Source of the DNA: Campylobacterota bacterium
GTDB lineage: Bacteria > Campylobacterota > Campylobacteria > Campylobacterales > SZUA-545
Assembly (NCBI GenBank): GCA_003561815.1
Contig: PWVP01000167.1
Location: forward strand, 1 to 20,824
Direction: 5' to 3'
Length of the DNA stretch: 20,824 nt
The position numbers and the translations under genes were made by a program. Numbering within the stretch: position 1 is the first letter of the stretch; each line of letters starts with the position of its first letter. Below the pieces are notes generated by a model that saw only the letters and a list, made by a program, of their open reading frames with translations, did no database searches and had not been told where the DNA came from. Of the stretch, positions 7,792 to 15,997 are shown piece by piece.

Positions 7792-9043
7792 AGTGGCTGA
7801 AGAGATCTGGCACCAGGCGATCGAGGCGGTAGAGCCCGGGCGGCTGGTTCGAGCGCACCTGGCGAACAATCCCATCCCCGATGGCCGTGTGGCGGTTTTT
7901 GCGGTGGGTAAAGCGGCGCTACCGATGGCGCGTGCGGCTGTCGCCGAACTGGGCGATCGCTTGGCAGGCGGGGTGGTGGTGACCAACCAAAAGGGGCAGC
8001 TGCCACCGCTGAAGGTGTGCCACTCAGCCCACCCCATCCCCGACGCGCGAAGCCTGGCTGCAGCCGATACCATGCTAGAACAGCTAGCCCGTCTGGAGTG
8101 TGACCGGGTGCTCTTTTTGCTCTCTGGCGGCGCATCGGCTCTGCTGGAGCGCCCCGCATCGGGCATCACACTTGAGCAGATGCAGCAGAGTGTGCAGGCG
8201 CTCTTGGCGTGCGGTGCGCCGATCGAGGCGATCAACTGTGTGCGCAAACACCTCTCACAGATCAAAGGCGGGCGTCTGGCCCAGGCGATCGCCACCCCGA
8301 CGGATGTGCTGGTGATGAGCGATGTGATCGGAGATGATCTGGAGGCGATCGGCTCTGCGCCCCTCTATTTCGATCGCAGCAGCTTTCAGGATGCGGTGGC
8401 GGTTATCCAGCGCTATGGAGCCCATCTGCCCGAAGCGGCACTGAACCATCTGCAAAAGGGGGCGCGCGGCGAGCTGGAGGAGACCCCTAAAGCGCCGCTG
8501 GAACACATTCGTCACCACCTTATCGGCACCAATCAGATCGCCCTTAAAGCAGCCACTCAAGCGGCCCAAAACGCCGGCTTTAGGCCGCTGATTTTAACCG
8601 ATCGGCTTGAGGCGGAGGCGGTAGAGGCCGGGCGGGTGCTCGCCTCCATCGCCAAAGGGGCTCAAAGCGGTCTGATGGGTGCTGTGCCGCTTGCGCTGAT
8701 TGTGGGGGGCGAGTGTACCGTTACCCTCAAAGGAGAGGGGCGCGGCGGACGCAATCAGGAGATGGCCCTGGGTGCCTTGATGGCACTTGGGGATCAAGAG
8801 GGGATCGCGCTTGCTTTTGGTGGCAGTGACGGGATCGATGGCCGCTCCCACGCAGCGGGCGCAGCGGTTGATAGCGCCATCTTCCAGGCCGCGCAAAATA
8901 AGGGGCTCGATGCGGCCCGCTTCTTAAAAGAGAACAACACCACCGCCTTTTTTGAGGCTTCCGGTGGTTTGATAGTGACCGGCCCGAGTGGTACCAATGT
9001 GATGGATGTGGGTATCATACTCATTAAGGAAGAGGGCGCCTAG
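7784..9043 (+). CDS. Glycerate kinase, GckA/MOFRL type
   Basis: 419-residue kinase of the DUF4147/MOFRL family, which phosphorylates D-glycerate, usually to 2-phosphoglycerate. N-terminal half: VGKAALPMA (41-49), LSGGASALLE (113-122), RKHLSQIKGG (154-163) and SDVIGDD (179-185). C-terminal MOFRL part: GRGGRNQEMAL (319-329), GSDGIDG (347-353) and TGPSGTNVMD (399-408). Start: the same frame stays open far upstream across the phosphatase gene, but the ATG at 7784 has a GAGGGAG Shine-Dalgarno and begins the family-typical N-terminus. In this cluster it could return glycerate released from a glycosylglycerate, or from photorespiration-like metabolism, to glycolysis. That role is inferred; the kinase assignment is strong. 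Confidence 0.88.
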   Translation: MREVAEEIWHQAIEAVEPGRLVRAHLANNPIPDGRVAVFAVGKAALPMARAAVAELGDRLAGGVVVTNQKGQLPPLKVCHSAHPIPDARSLAAADTMLEQLARLECDRVLFLLSGGASALLERPASGITLEQMQQSVQALLACGAPIEAINCVRKHLSQIKGGRLAQAIATPTDVLVMSDVIGDDLEAIGSAPLYFDRSSFQDAVAVIQRYGAHLPEAALNHLQKGARGELEETPKAPLEHIRHHLIGTNQIALKAATQAAQNAGFRPLILTDRLEAEAVEAGRVLASIAKGAQSGLMGAVPLALIVGGECTVTLKGEGRGGRNQEMALGALMALGDQEGIALAFGGSDGIDGRSHAAGAAVDSAIFQAAQNKGLDAARFLKENNTTAFFEASGGLIVTGPSGTNVMDVGIILIKEEGA

Positions 9044-9062
9044 CCCGTCTGAAAGGATAGAA

Positions 9063-10322
9063 ATGAAACTCGGAAGATTTTATACGGCGCTGCGAGAGCC
9101 CGATCAGCGTCAGCTGGAGCGGTTGGGCCAGGTGGATATTGTGGTGGGGATCCCCTGCTACTACAGCGCGGAGAGTGTCGCCTATGTGATCGAGACAGTC
9201 GCCCGTGGGCTGGAGGAGTTCTACCCCGATAGGCGCGCACTGATTCTTGTCAGTGATGGCGGCTCCACGGATGACACCCGCGAGGTGGCCGAGGCGGTGG
9301 AGGTGACCGCTTTTAATGTCAAAAAGATGGTCAGCATCTATCGCGGCCTGCCGGGCAAAGGGACCGCCTTTCGACTGATCTTTGAGGCGGCGGCTTTTCT
9401 GAATGCCAAGGGGTTGGCCCTCTTTGATTCGGATCTCAAGTCGATTACACCGGAGTGGGTGGAGCATATTTTGACCCCGGTTTTAGAGCAGGAGTACGAC
9501 TTCGTCGCGCCGGATTATAAGCGCTACAAGTTTGATGGCACCATCACCAACACCATCACCTACAACCTCACCCGTGCACTTTATGGCGTAAAGATCCGTC
9601 AGCCCATTGGCGGCGATTTCGGGGTCTCGCCGGCACTGGTGAAGTTCTATCTTACCCAGGATATCTGGGATAGCGATGTGGCGAAGTTTGGGATTGACAT
9701 CTGGATGACCACCCGGGCGATTGTCAACAACTTCAAAATCTGCCAGGCGCGGCTGGGGGTGAAGGTGCATGGCGAAAAGGATCCGGCCGAGGATCTCTCC
9801 CCGATGTTCTATCAGGTGGTGGGCACCATCTTTCAGATGATGGAGATGGATGTGGAGTTCTGGATGAGTCAGCCGGAGCTAAGGGAGGTGCCCACCTACG
9901 GCAAATATGTGGGCAGCGAGCCGCCGGCATTTGAGGTGAGCAAAGCGCCACTGATTGAGTATTTTAAGACCGGGTTTAGCAACTTCGGTGCGCTCTGGCG
10001 GGAGCACCTGGCCCCTGAGGAGTATGAGGCGGTAGCCGCCCTGGCAGCCAGTGAGGATGAGGAGAGCTTCTATCTCGATCCCAAAACCTGGGTGCGGATT
10101 GTCTACCGCTACGCCTGGATCTTTCACAACACCGATCGGCAGCGGCGCAAGATTGTGAGCACCCTGATTCCGATCTACAACGCCCGTGTGGCCTCACTGA
10201 TGACCGCCCTTGGCGATCCCGCCACCGATGCGGAGGCCTACTTTGAGAAGCAGGCGCAGATCTTTGAGCAGCAGCGCCCCTGGTTGGTGGAGCTTTGGCA
10301 CAGCCAGCCTGAGGAGGCGTAG
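9063..10322 (+). CDS. GT-A glycosyltransferase, possible mannosyl(glucosyl)glycerate synthase
   Basis: 419 residues, cytoplasmic, with no membrane segment. The N-terminal Rossmann-like domain has DIVVGIPCYYS (25-35), ILVSDGGSTDD (61-71), GKG (98-100), the metal-binding DSD (122-124), an acceptor-region PIGGDFGVS (181-189), FGIDIW (209-214) and a late histidine H236 after VKV. Spacing of DxD, GG(D/E), WGID-like and His resembles the GT78/GT81 enzymes that glycosylate glycerate or 3-phosphoglycerate, such as Rhodothermus mannosylglycerate synthase. The ATG at 9063 is chosen because AAAGGAT precedes it; the frame is open from 9006 but that would overlap the kinase. Donor and acceptor are unknown. 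Because a gpgS-like gene follows directly, this enzyme may add a second sugar (MggA-like), which is inference. Confidence 0.68.
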   Translation: MKLGRFYTALREPDQRQLERLGQVDIVVGIPCYYSAESVAYVIETVARGLEEFYPDRRALILVSDGGSTDDTREVAEAVEVTAFNVKKMVSIYRGLPGKGTAFRLIFEAAAFLNAKGLALFDSDLKSITPEWVEHILTPVLEQEYDFVAPDYKRYKFDGTITNTITYNLTRALYGVKIRQPIGGDFGVSPALVKFYLTQDIWDSDVAKFGIDIWMTTRAIVNNFKICQARLGVKVHGEKDPAEDLSPMFYQVVGTIFQMMEMDVEFWMSQPELREVPTYGKYVGSEPPAFEVSKAPLIEYFKTGFSNFGALWREHLAPEEYEAVAALAASEDEESFYLDPKTWVRIVYRYAWIFHNTDRQRRKIVSTLIPIYNARVASLMTALGDPATDAEAYFEKQAQIFEQQRPWLVELWHSQPEEA

Positions 10323-11540
10323 ATGTCAGACTTTTTCCAAAACGGCACCATCACCACGATTCAGAAGGTGCGCGATCGCCCCCTAAATGAGCTGGAGGCG
10401 GAGCTGGAGGAGTTCTCCCAAAACCGCCAGATTGTGCTGCTTTTGCCCGCACTCTACTCGGAGTTTGAGTCGGCGGCGATGCCGCGTATTATCGAAGAGC
10501 TCAAGGATGTGCGCTATCTCAACCGGATCGTACTGGGTCTTGATCGCGCCGATCGGGAGCAGTTTATCCGGGTTAAAAAGATCATGTCCGAGATCGAAAC
10601 CCCCGTGGATGTGGTCTGGAATGATGGCCCGCGGATGGAGGCGCTCTATCAGGAGCTCTCCGATGCCGGTTTTGATGTGAGCATTCGGGGTAAAGGGCGC
10701 ACGGTCTGGATGGCACTGGGCTACATCCTGGCCGATAAGGACGCCTACGCGATTGCGCTGCACGATTGCGATATCGTCAACTATGAGCGCGAACTCTTAG
10801 CGCGCCTGGTCTATCCGGTGGTCTCGCCCAAGCTTGACTTCGAGTTCTCCAAAGGCTACTACGCCCGGGTCAGCCACAAGCTCTACGGGCGGGTGACGCG
10901 GCTTTATTACACCCCGCTGGTGCGATCGCTGGCGATGATTCTGGGGCGCAACGACTTTTTGGACTTTCTGGATAGCTTTCGCTATGCCCTCTCCGGGGAG
11001 TTTGCTTTCGTGCGATCGCTCGCGCGCGGGGTGCAGATCTCGCCCACCTGGGGGCTGGAGGTCTCCATGCTCTCAGAGGTGTACCATAAAAGCAACAACG
11101 CCCGCATCTGCCAAAGCGAGCTGATGGAGAGTTATGAGCACAAGCATCAGGTGCTTAAAAAGGGGAGCCTCGATGAGGGTCTGGTGCGCATGGCGGGCGA
11201 TATCGCCAAGGCGCTCTTTCGGGTGATGAGCCAGGATGGCGTGGTGATGAGTGATGCCTTTTTCCGCACGCTTTTGACCACCTATCTGCAGGAGGCCAGA
11301 AGCGCGGTAAACAAATACAGCGCCCTCTCGATGCTCAATGGCCTGGAGTACGATCGCCACGGCGAAGTGGGGGCGGTTGAGGCGTTTGTGGAGGCGATCC
11401 GTAAAGCCACAGCGGAGTTTGTCGAAGATCCCATCGGGATCCCGCTACTGCCAGCCTGGGTCCGTATCCGTGCGGCACTGCCGGAGTTTTCTGATCGGCT
11501 TCAAGAGGCGGTGAGGCTGGATAATCAGGAGGTGTCGTGA
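10323..11540 (+). CDS. gpgS: Glucosyl-3-phosphoglycerate synthase-like glycosyltransferase
   Basis: 405 residues. The start SDFFQNGTITTIQKV resembles the DFYQxGxIxTLH opening I recall for cyanobacterial and Persephonella GpgS proteins (GT81). Further matches are LLLPALYSEFE (39-49), GKG (123-125), the DCD metal motif (148-150), FSKGYYARV (175-183), the SFRYALSGEFAF block (218-229), WGLEVSMLSEVY (243-254) and YEHKHQ (271-276) carrying the late metal histidine. GpgS transfers glucose from an NDP-glucose to 3-phosphoglycerate, and a phosphatase (first gene of this cluster) would release glucosylglycerate. The ATG follows the previous stop with no gap (TAGATG) and a GAGGAGG Shine-Dalgarno lies upstream. 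Donor specificity is not readable; a mannosyl donor remains possible. Confidence 0.8.
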   Translation: MSDFFQNGTITTIQKVRDRPLNELEAELEEFSQNRQIVLLLPALYSEFESAAMPRIIEELKDVRYLNRIVLGLDRADREQFIRVKKIMSEIETPVDVVWNDGPRMEALYQELSDAGFDVSIRGKGRTVWMALGYILADKDAYAIALHDCDIVNYERELLARLVYPVVSPKLDFEFSKGYYARVSHKLYGRVTRLYYTPLVRSLAMILGRNDFLDFLDSFRYALSGEFAFVRSLARGVQISPTWGLEVSMLSEVYHKSNNARICQSELMESYEHKHQVLKKGSLDEGLVRMAGDIAKALFRVMSQDGVVMSDAFFRTLLTTYLQEARSAVNKYSALSMLNGLEYDRHGEVGAVEAFVEAIRKATAEFVEDPIGIPLLPAWVRIRAALPEFSDRLQEAVRLDNQEVS

Positions 11541-12478
11541 CGCTGCTGGTAATCTTTCCACGGGATCCGAAGGCGGCGATTCTCGCCACACCGGCGATCG
11601 AGGCGCTACGCGCCGGGCTCGGGCCGGTGCGCCTGGTGGGTGTCTTCTCCGCCCGTGCGGCGGAGCTTTTTCGCTTTGATGATCGTTTCCATGCGTTGGC
11701 GGTGCGCCCCGATGTGAGCGCCCTTTTTGGGTGGGCGGAGATTGGCCGCTTTGTCGCGCAGCTTCAGAGTGAGCACGGCCCCTTTGAGTGGGTGATCAAT
11801 CTCGATCCGGCCCCCGCCTCCACCTGGCTGACCTGGCGCCTGAGGGCCAACCGCCGCGCCACGCTTAAAAAGGGTGCATTGCCCCCCTTTGGCTGGCAGC
11901 AGAAGCTTGCTTGTATGTCCGGTGTACACCACTGCAAGCCGCCGCTGGATCTGGTCGAAGCGATTGTGCAGCACCCCTTTGAGGATCGCCCCAAAATCGC
12001 ATCGGCGCGGAAGCCCGATGGCAAACTCATCGGTCTCTGTCCCGGTGCGGGGGCGAAGCTGCCCGCCTGGGGGGTGCAGTACTGGGCGGAGTGTGCGCTG
12101 AATTTAAGCGATCACGCACCGCTGGCGCTCTTTGTCGATCAGGGGGGTCAGGCTGCGCTGGAGCGGATAGAGTCGGTTCTGCTCTATAACGAGGTGAACC
12201 ACTTTGAGTGCTACGGCTCAGAGCGATCGCTTCAGGCGCTTTTGGTGGCGATCGGTCGCTTGAGGCTTTTTGTGGGGGAGGATGGCCTGCTTGCGCAGAT
12301 GGCGATGGCTGTGGGGGTGCCTACTGTTATCATCGACGATCGCGATCAACTTCTGAGCGGCCCCTTTTGTAACGCTGATGCGGTACAGGTGCCCCGCGCG
12401 AGCGATCGCGTCTGCGAGGCGGCGCTGTCGCTACTGGCTAAAGGCGCGCTCGATCCAGTCGCAGAGAAGATGGCCTAA
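11537..12478 (+). CDS. GT9 (heptosyltransferase-like) glycosyltransferase, divergent
   Basis: 313 residues, GTG start overlapping the gpgS stop by 4 nt with a strong AGGAGG at 11527-11532. It has the GT9 outline: an N-terminal half with PRDPKAAILATPAIEALR (8-25), the mid-protein nucleotide-sugar segment LCPGAGAKLPAW (167-178) replacing the usual PGASWPTKRW, and VGEDGLLAQMAMAVGVPTVII (246-266) replacing DSGPMHLAAALGVP. GT9 enzymes transfer heptose or related sugars from an ADP-sugar to LPS core. The changes at the C-terminal acceptor/donor motifs make donor prediction unsafe. Its 3' end overlaps gmhA on the other strand by 48 nt. It is the last gene of the long + strand run. Confidence 0.72.
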   Translation: MTLLVIFPRDPKAAILATPAIEALRAGLGPVRLVGVFSARAAELFRFDDRFHALAVRPDVSALFGWAEIGRFVAQLQSEHGPFEWVINLDPAPASTWLTWRLRANRRATLKKGALPPFGWQQKLACMSGVHHCKPPLDLVEAIVQHPFEDRPKIASARKPDGKLIGLCPGAGAKLPAWGVQYWAECALNLSDHAPLALFVDQGGQAALERIESVLLYNEVNHFECYGSERSLQALLVAIGRLRLFVGEDGLLAQMAMAVGVPTVIIDDRDQLLSGPFCNADAVQVPRASDRVCEAALSLLAKGALDPVAEKMA

Positions 12479-12997
12479 GAAGATGTGGCACTCCTGAATC
12501 CGTGGCGTGTCGTCACTGGGGGCGATGAGATTCACCCCGCACAGCGGCGCCATCTGGCCACCACCACGGCCGCTAAAGCCGATGGTGTGGCACTTCAGTT
12601 CACGCCCGAGTCTAAGGGCGCGAAGCACATTCTCGCTATTGCCACTGGTGGAGAGGCCGATTAGCACATCCTTCTCATGGGCTAACGCCTCCACCTGGCG
12701 CTCAAAGATTCGCGCGTAGCCGTAGTCGTTGCCAATCGCTGTGAGGGCTGAGGTGTCGGTGGTCAGGGCGATGGCGGCCAGACCGCGCCGCTCCTGCTTG
12801 TAGCGGCCTGTTAGCTCGGCGGCCAGGTGTTGGGCATCAGCAGCGCTGCCACCGTTGCCAAAGAACAGAATCTTCCCCCCTGATTGAAGCGAATCGATAC
12901 AGCACTCCGCCGCGGCCATCAGATCCGCCTCCAGGGCGGCGACCGCCTCAAAGGTTTTGCGGTGAGCCAGAAGCTCCTTCTGAAAAAGTGATTCCAC
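12431..12997 (-). CDS. gmhA: Sedoheptulose-7-phosphate isomerase
   Basis: 188-residue SIS-domain enzyme converting sedoheptulose 7-phosphate to D-glycero-D-manno-heptose 7-phosphate, the first step of ADP-heptose synthesis for LPS core. The sugar-phosphate loop FFGNGGSAADAQHLAAE spans 45-61 and the second loop STSGNSENV 116-124. The probable zinc ligands H57, E61, Q168 and H176 line up with those I recall for E. coli GmhA (offset by 4). Start is GTG at 12997, overlapping the TAG stop of the outer-membrane gene by one base (TAGTG), with only a weak Shine-Dalgarno, so translation is probably coupled. It is the last gene of the heptose operon. Confidence 0.94.
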   Translation of the reverse strand: MESLFQKELLAHRKTFEAVAALEADLMAAAECCIDSLQSGGKILFFGNGGSAADAQHLAAELTGRYKQERRGLAAIALTTDTSALTAIGNDYGYARIFERQVEALAHEKDVLIGLSTSGNSENVLRALRLGRELKCHTIGFSGRGGGQMAPLCGVNLIAPSDDTPRIQECHIFLGHLLCDWIERAFSQ

Positions 12998-13575
12998 TAA
13001 AAGACCATCCCGATACCGACAAAGGCGGACTCGTTGAACTTATAGTTGCTTGAGGCGCCCATATCAAACTGCAGACTGCGCCAGCCGACATAGACCATGC
13101 CCCCATCCATCGGCTCCATGACCGCCTTAAAGCGGTACTCCTCATACTTATCCGCCTCGCCGAAGGTGAGCGCTTTAGGGGCGAAGCCAACGGTGGCCTG
13201 AATGTGGGTGCGCAGTACGATGGGAAGGGTGTAGTTAACCCCCACATGGACCGGGACAGCCACAATGTTCTCATTGCTTCCGCCGACGCGAACGCGGGTG
13301 GCAGAGCCTTTAAAGCCGATCATCGCCCCCAGCCCGGGAACCGGGGTGAGCCCCATGGCGTAGATGTAGCCGCTGAGCATATACTGGCTCTTGTCAAACT
13401 CATCATCGCCACTGAGAAACTCGGCGCCCATAAAGGAGCGGCTGTTGCCCTGCAGCGGGCGGGTGTGCTCGTAGTTGAGCTCCAGATCGGTGCTGTTGAG
13501 GTTGAGTGAGACCATGCTGTCGCTGGCCATTAGCGGAAGGGTGAAGAGCATAGCGAAGATAAGAATCTTTTTCAC
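12997..13575 (-). CDS. YfaZ-like outer-membrane protein inside the heptose operon
   Basis: 192 residues: a signal peptide (MKKILIFAMLFTLPLMAS), then about 170 residues of short amphipathic beta strands ending in FVGIGMVF with a C-terminal Phe, the usual signal of an outer-membrane barrel. The NYEHTRPLQGNSRSFMGAEFLSG region and overall size resemble YfaZ-family proteins, whose function is unknown to me. Start is GTG at 13575 in a GTGA overlap with the hldE stop, preceded by AAAAGGA. Translational coupling between hldE and gmhA suggests a link to LPS or envelope assembly, but that is inference from position. Membership of the YfaZ family is moderately supported; the barrel prediction is stronger. 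Confidence 0.7.
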   Translation of the reverse strand: MKKILIFAMLFTLPLMASDSMVSLNLNSTDLELNYEHTRPLQGNSRSFMGAEFLSGDDEFDKSQYMLSGYIYAMGLTPVPGLGAMIGFKGSATRVRVGGSNENIVAVPVHVGVNYTLPIVLRTHIQATVGFAPKALTFGEADKYEEYRFKAVMEPMDGGMVYVGWRSLQFDMGASSNYKFNESAFVGIGMVF

Positions 13576-15011
13576 GATTTTTCCTTTTGGGTGTGAATTT
13601 TTGAGATGGTGTGGGTGGTGGAGCGGCCATCGACCAGATCGATGAGCTCTACCTGCTTAGCGTGTTCGCTACCGACGACCACTTTGCCCTCATAATCGGC
13701 CCCTTTGGTCAGAAGTGTAGGCTTTAAAGCGGCAATCACCTCCAGGGGTGTATCGGCATCGAAAATCACCACATAGTCCACAAACTCCAGTGCGGCCAAT
13801 AAAAGGGCGCGATCCTCCTCACAGACGATAGGCCGCTCATCGCCCTTCAGGCGGCGTACGCTCGCGTCGCTATTGAGTCCGACGATGAGTCGATCCCCCC
13901 GGCGGCGGCTGGCTTTGAGGTACTCCACATGGCCCCGGTGGAGCAGATCGAAGCAGCCGTTGGTAAAGACCACCCGCTTGCCCGCTGATTTGAGATCGGC
14001 GACGATCGGCACCAGTTCGCTTAAGGGCTTGATCTTTTGCGCCTCGCTCATAAAGTGAAGCGACTGATCGTAGGCGATCACCTCCTCTAAAGTGGCGGTG
14101 GCGCTGCCGAGTTTGCCCACCACCACAGCAGCAGCGGTGTTGGCCAGATGGGCCGCTTCGGCCAGTTTCAGTCCGCCAGAGAGCCCTACACTCAGCGCTG
14201 CGAGCACCGTATCGCCCGCACCGGTGACATCAAACACCTCTTTGGCTTTGGCCTCCACCAGGCTCATCCCCTCAGGCCCAAAGATCGCCATACCCGCCTC
14301 TGAGAGGGTGATCACGGCGTACGCGAGATCGTTTTTCTCGCGCAGCTCTTTGCCCGCCTGCTCCACCTGCGCCATGCTTTTTAGGGTGTAGCCCACCGCT
14401 TCGCCCGCCTCCTTGCGGTTGGGGGTGATGAGGGTGGCGCCGCGGTATTTGGTGTAGTCGCGCCCTTTAGGGTCGATCAAAACCGGCCTGTTAAGTGCGC
14501 GCGCACTTTCGATGATGTGGCGGGTGAGGGTAGGGGTCAAGACCCCTTTGCCATAATCGGAGAGCAGACAGAGGTCGACACACTCAAGCGCTTGAGTGAC
14601 CGCCGCTGCCAGCGCCTCTTCGCTCGATGGGCTGATGGGCTCCTGGCTCTCCCAGTCAAAGCGCACCACCTGTTGATGGGTGGCCATCAGGCGGCTCTTT
14701 TTGGCGGTTTTGCGCCCGCTCTGGCGAACGAGCAGGGCCTGTTCGACTCCGGCTTTTTGGAGCATCTGCTCGAGCTCATGGCCGCTCTCATCCTCGCCGA
14801 TCACGGAGGCGACCTGCGCTTTAGCCCCCAGGCTGATCAGGTTGGCGATCACATTGCCCGCACCGCCTAGAACACTGCTGGTGCGCTCGATCTCCACCAC
14901 CGGCACCGGCGCTTCGGGACTGATGCGATCGCTCTTTCCCCAGAGGTAGCTATCAATCATCAGATCCCCCACCACCAGAACCCTGGGCGCGCTTTTTTGT
15001 AGCCGGATCAT
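13572..15011 (-). CDS. hldE: Bifunctional heptose 7-phosphate kinase / heptose 1-phosphate adenylyltransferase
   Basis: 479 residues with two fused enzymes. Residues about 1-320 are a ribokinase-like kinase, with GGAGNVIANL (49-58), SDYGKGVLTP (151-160) and the GAGD anion hole (264-267), which makes heptose 1,7-bisphosphate. Residues about 345-479 are a nucleotidyltransferase with TNGCFDLLHRGH (350-361) and GLNSDASVRRLKGDERP, which makes ADP-D-glycero-beta-D-manno-heptose. Length and order match full E. coli type HldE, so kinase and transferase functions are both present. The ATG (15011) overlaps the hldD stop by 4 nt. GmhB acts between the two HldE activities and is encoded two genes upstream. 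Confidence 0.95.
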   Translation of the reverse strand: MIRLQKSAPRVLVVGDLMIDSYLWGKSDRISPEAPVPVVEIERTSSVLGGAGNVIANLISLGAKAQVASVIGEDESGHELEQMLQKAGVEQALLVRQSGRKTAKKSRLMATHQQVVRFDWESQEPISPSSEEALAAAVTQALECVDLCLLSDYGKGVLTPTLTRHIIESARALNRPVLIDPKGRDYTKYRGATLITPNRKEAGEAVGYTLKSMAQVEQAGKELREKNDLAYAVITLSEAGMAIFGPEGMSLVEAKAKEVFDVTGAGDTVLAALSVGLSGGLKLAEAAHLANTAAAVVVGKLGSATATLEEVIAYDQSLHFMSEAQKIKPLSELVPIVADLKSAGKRVVFTNGCFDLLHRGHVEYLKASRRRGDRLIVGLNSDASVRRLKGDERPIVCEEDRALLLAALEFVDYVVIFDADTPLEVIAALKPTLLTKGADYEGKVVVGSEHAKQVELIDLVDGRSTTHTISKIHTQKEKS

Positions 15012-15976
15012 CCCTCTTTAATCTCCCGCCAGATCGCTTCGATCGCAGGGGCGTACGCCTCAATCCCCCGCTCCAGATTGAAGTTGGGCGCGTAGCCGAG
15101 CCCCTTTTGGGTCCACGCCAGCGACGCTTCGGTGTGGTTTTGGTAGAAGGCCCAGGGGTTGTCGATAAACTCCACCTCCACCTCGATCCCCAGCACACGG
15201 GTGAGGTTGCCGTAGATCTCATTGAACTGCCGCGCCTCACCGCTGCCGACATTGTAAACGCCGCTCTGGTTGGGTTTAAGGGCGCGCATATTGGCCTGGA
15301 TCACATCTTCGATATAGACAAAGTCGCGCTTTTGCTCCCCCCATTTAAAGAGCTTGGGCTTTTTGCCCGAGAGCATCTGCAGGCCCAGCTGCAGCACCAT
15401 GGAGGCGGTTTTGCCCTTATACACCTCCCTGGGGCCGTAGACATTGAAGTAGCGCAGCCCCACGATGGGGATGTCGTGCTTTTGCATATAGCCGGTGGCG
15501 AGGTGATCCATCATCAGCTTTGAAAAGCCGTAGATGTTCTCAGGAAACTCCCCTTCGCCCACGCGGTTGGGCGCCGGTGAGTTGCCGTAGGTGCCCGCGC
15601 TCGAAGCGTAGACGACCCCCGCTTTATGCCGCACGGCCAGATCGAGGATGTCTTTAAAGGCGTTGGTGTTGATCTCCACCACCAGCTTCTGATCCATCAC
15701 CGTCGTATCGGAGATGGCCGCCTGGTGGAAGATGTAGTCAAACCGAAAATCCTCCAGCCGCTTAAGCGCTGCCGCATCACCGATACTGCCGGCAATCAGC
15801 TCCCCCTTAAAGCCCCAGAGGTTTTTAAAGTGGCCCATCACAAAGGCATCGAAGATGACGATGCGGCACTCGGGGTAGTGCTCCTGGATGTGAAACGCGA
15901 GATTGGAGCCGATAAAGCCCGCACCGCCGGTAATCAGGACGGTTTTGCCATTGAGATCGAGATCGGTATAGGTCAT
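15008..15976 (-). CDS. hldD: ADP-L-glycero-D-manno-heptose 6-epimerase
   Basis: 322-residue extended short-chain dehydrogenase that epimerises ADP-D,D-heptose to ADP-L,D-heptose, the final donor for LPS core. It shows the NAD(P)-binding GGAGFIGSN (17-25), SS at 125-126, and the catalytic Y149-x3-K153 in IYGFSK. RYFNVYGPRE (residues about 175-184) follows, as in RfaD proteins. The C-terminal FIDNPWAFYQNHTEASL is strongly HldD-like. It starts with ATG 21 nt after the gmhB stop; the nearest purine-rich stretch (AGAAGG) is rather far upstream, so initiation strength is uncertain. Confidence 0.94.
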   Translation of the reverse strand: MTYTDLDLNGKTVLITGGAGFIGSNLAFHIQEHYPECRIVIFDAFVMGHFKNLWGFKGELIAGSIGDAAALKRLEDFRFDYIFHQAAISDTTVMDQKLVVEINTNAFKDILDLAVRHKAGVVYASSAGTYGNSPAPNRVGEGEFPENIYGFSKLMMDHLATGYMQKHDIPIVGLRYFNVYGPREVYKGKTASMVLQLGLQMLSGKKPKLFKWGEQKRDFVYIEDVIQANMRALKPNQSGVYNVGSGEARQFNEIYGNLTRVLGIEVEVEFIDNPWAFYQNHTEASLAWTQKGLGYAPNFNLERGIEAYAPAIEAIWREIKEG

Positions 15977-15997
15977 GATAAAAAGAGCCTTCTGCGC

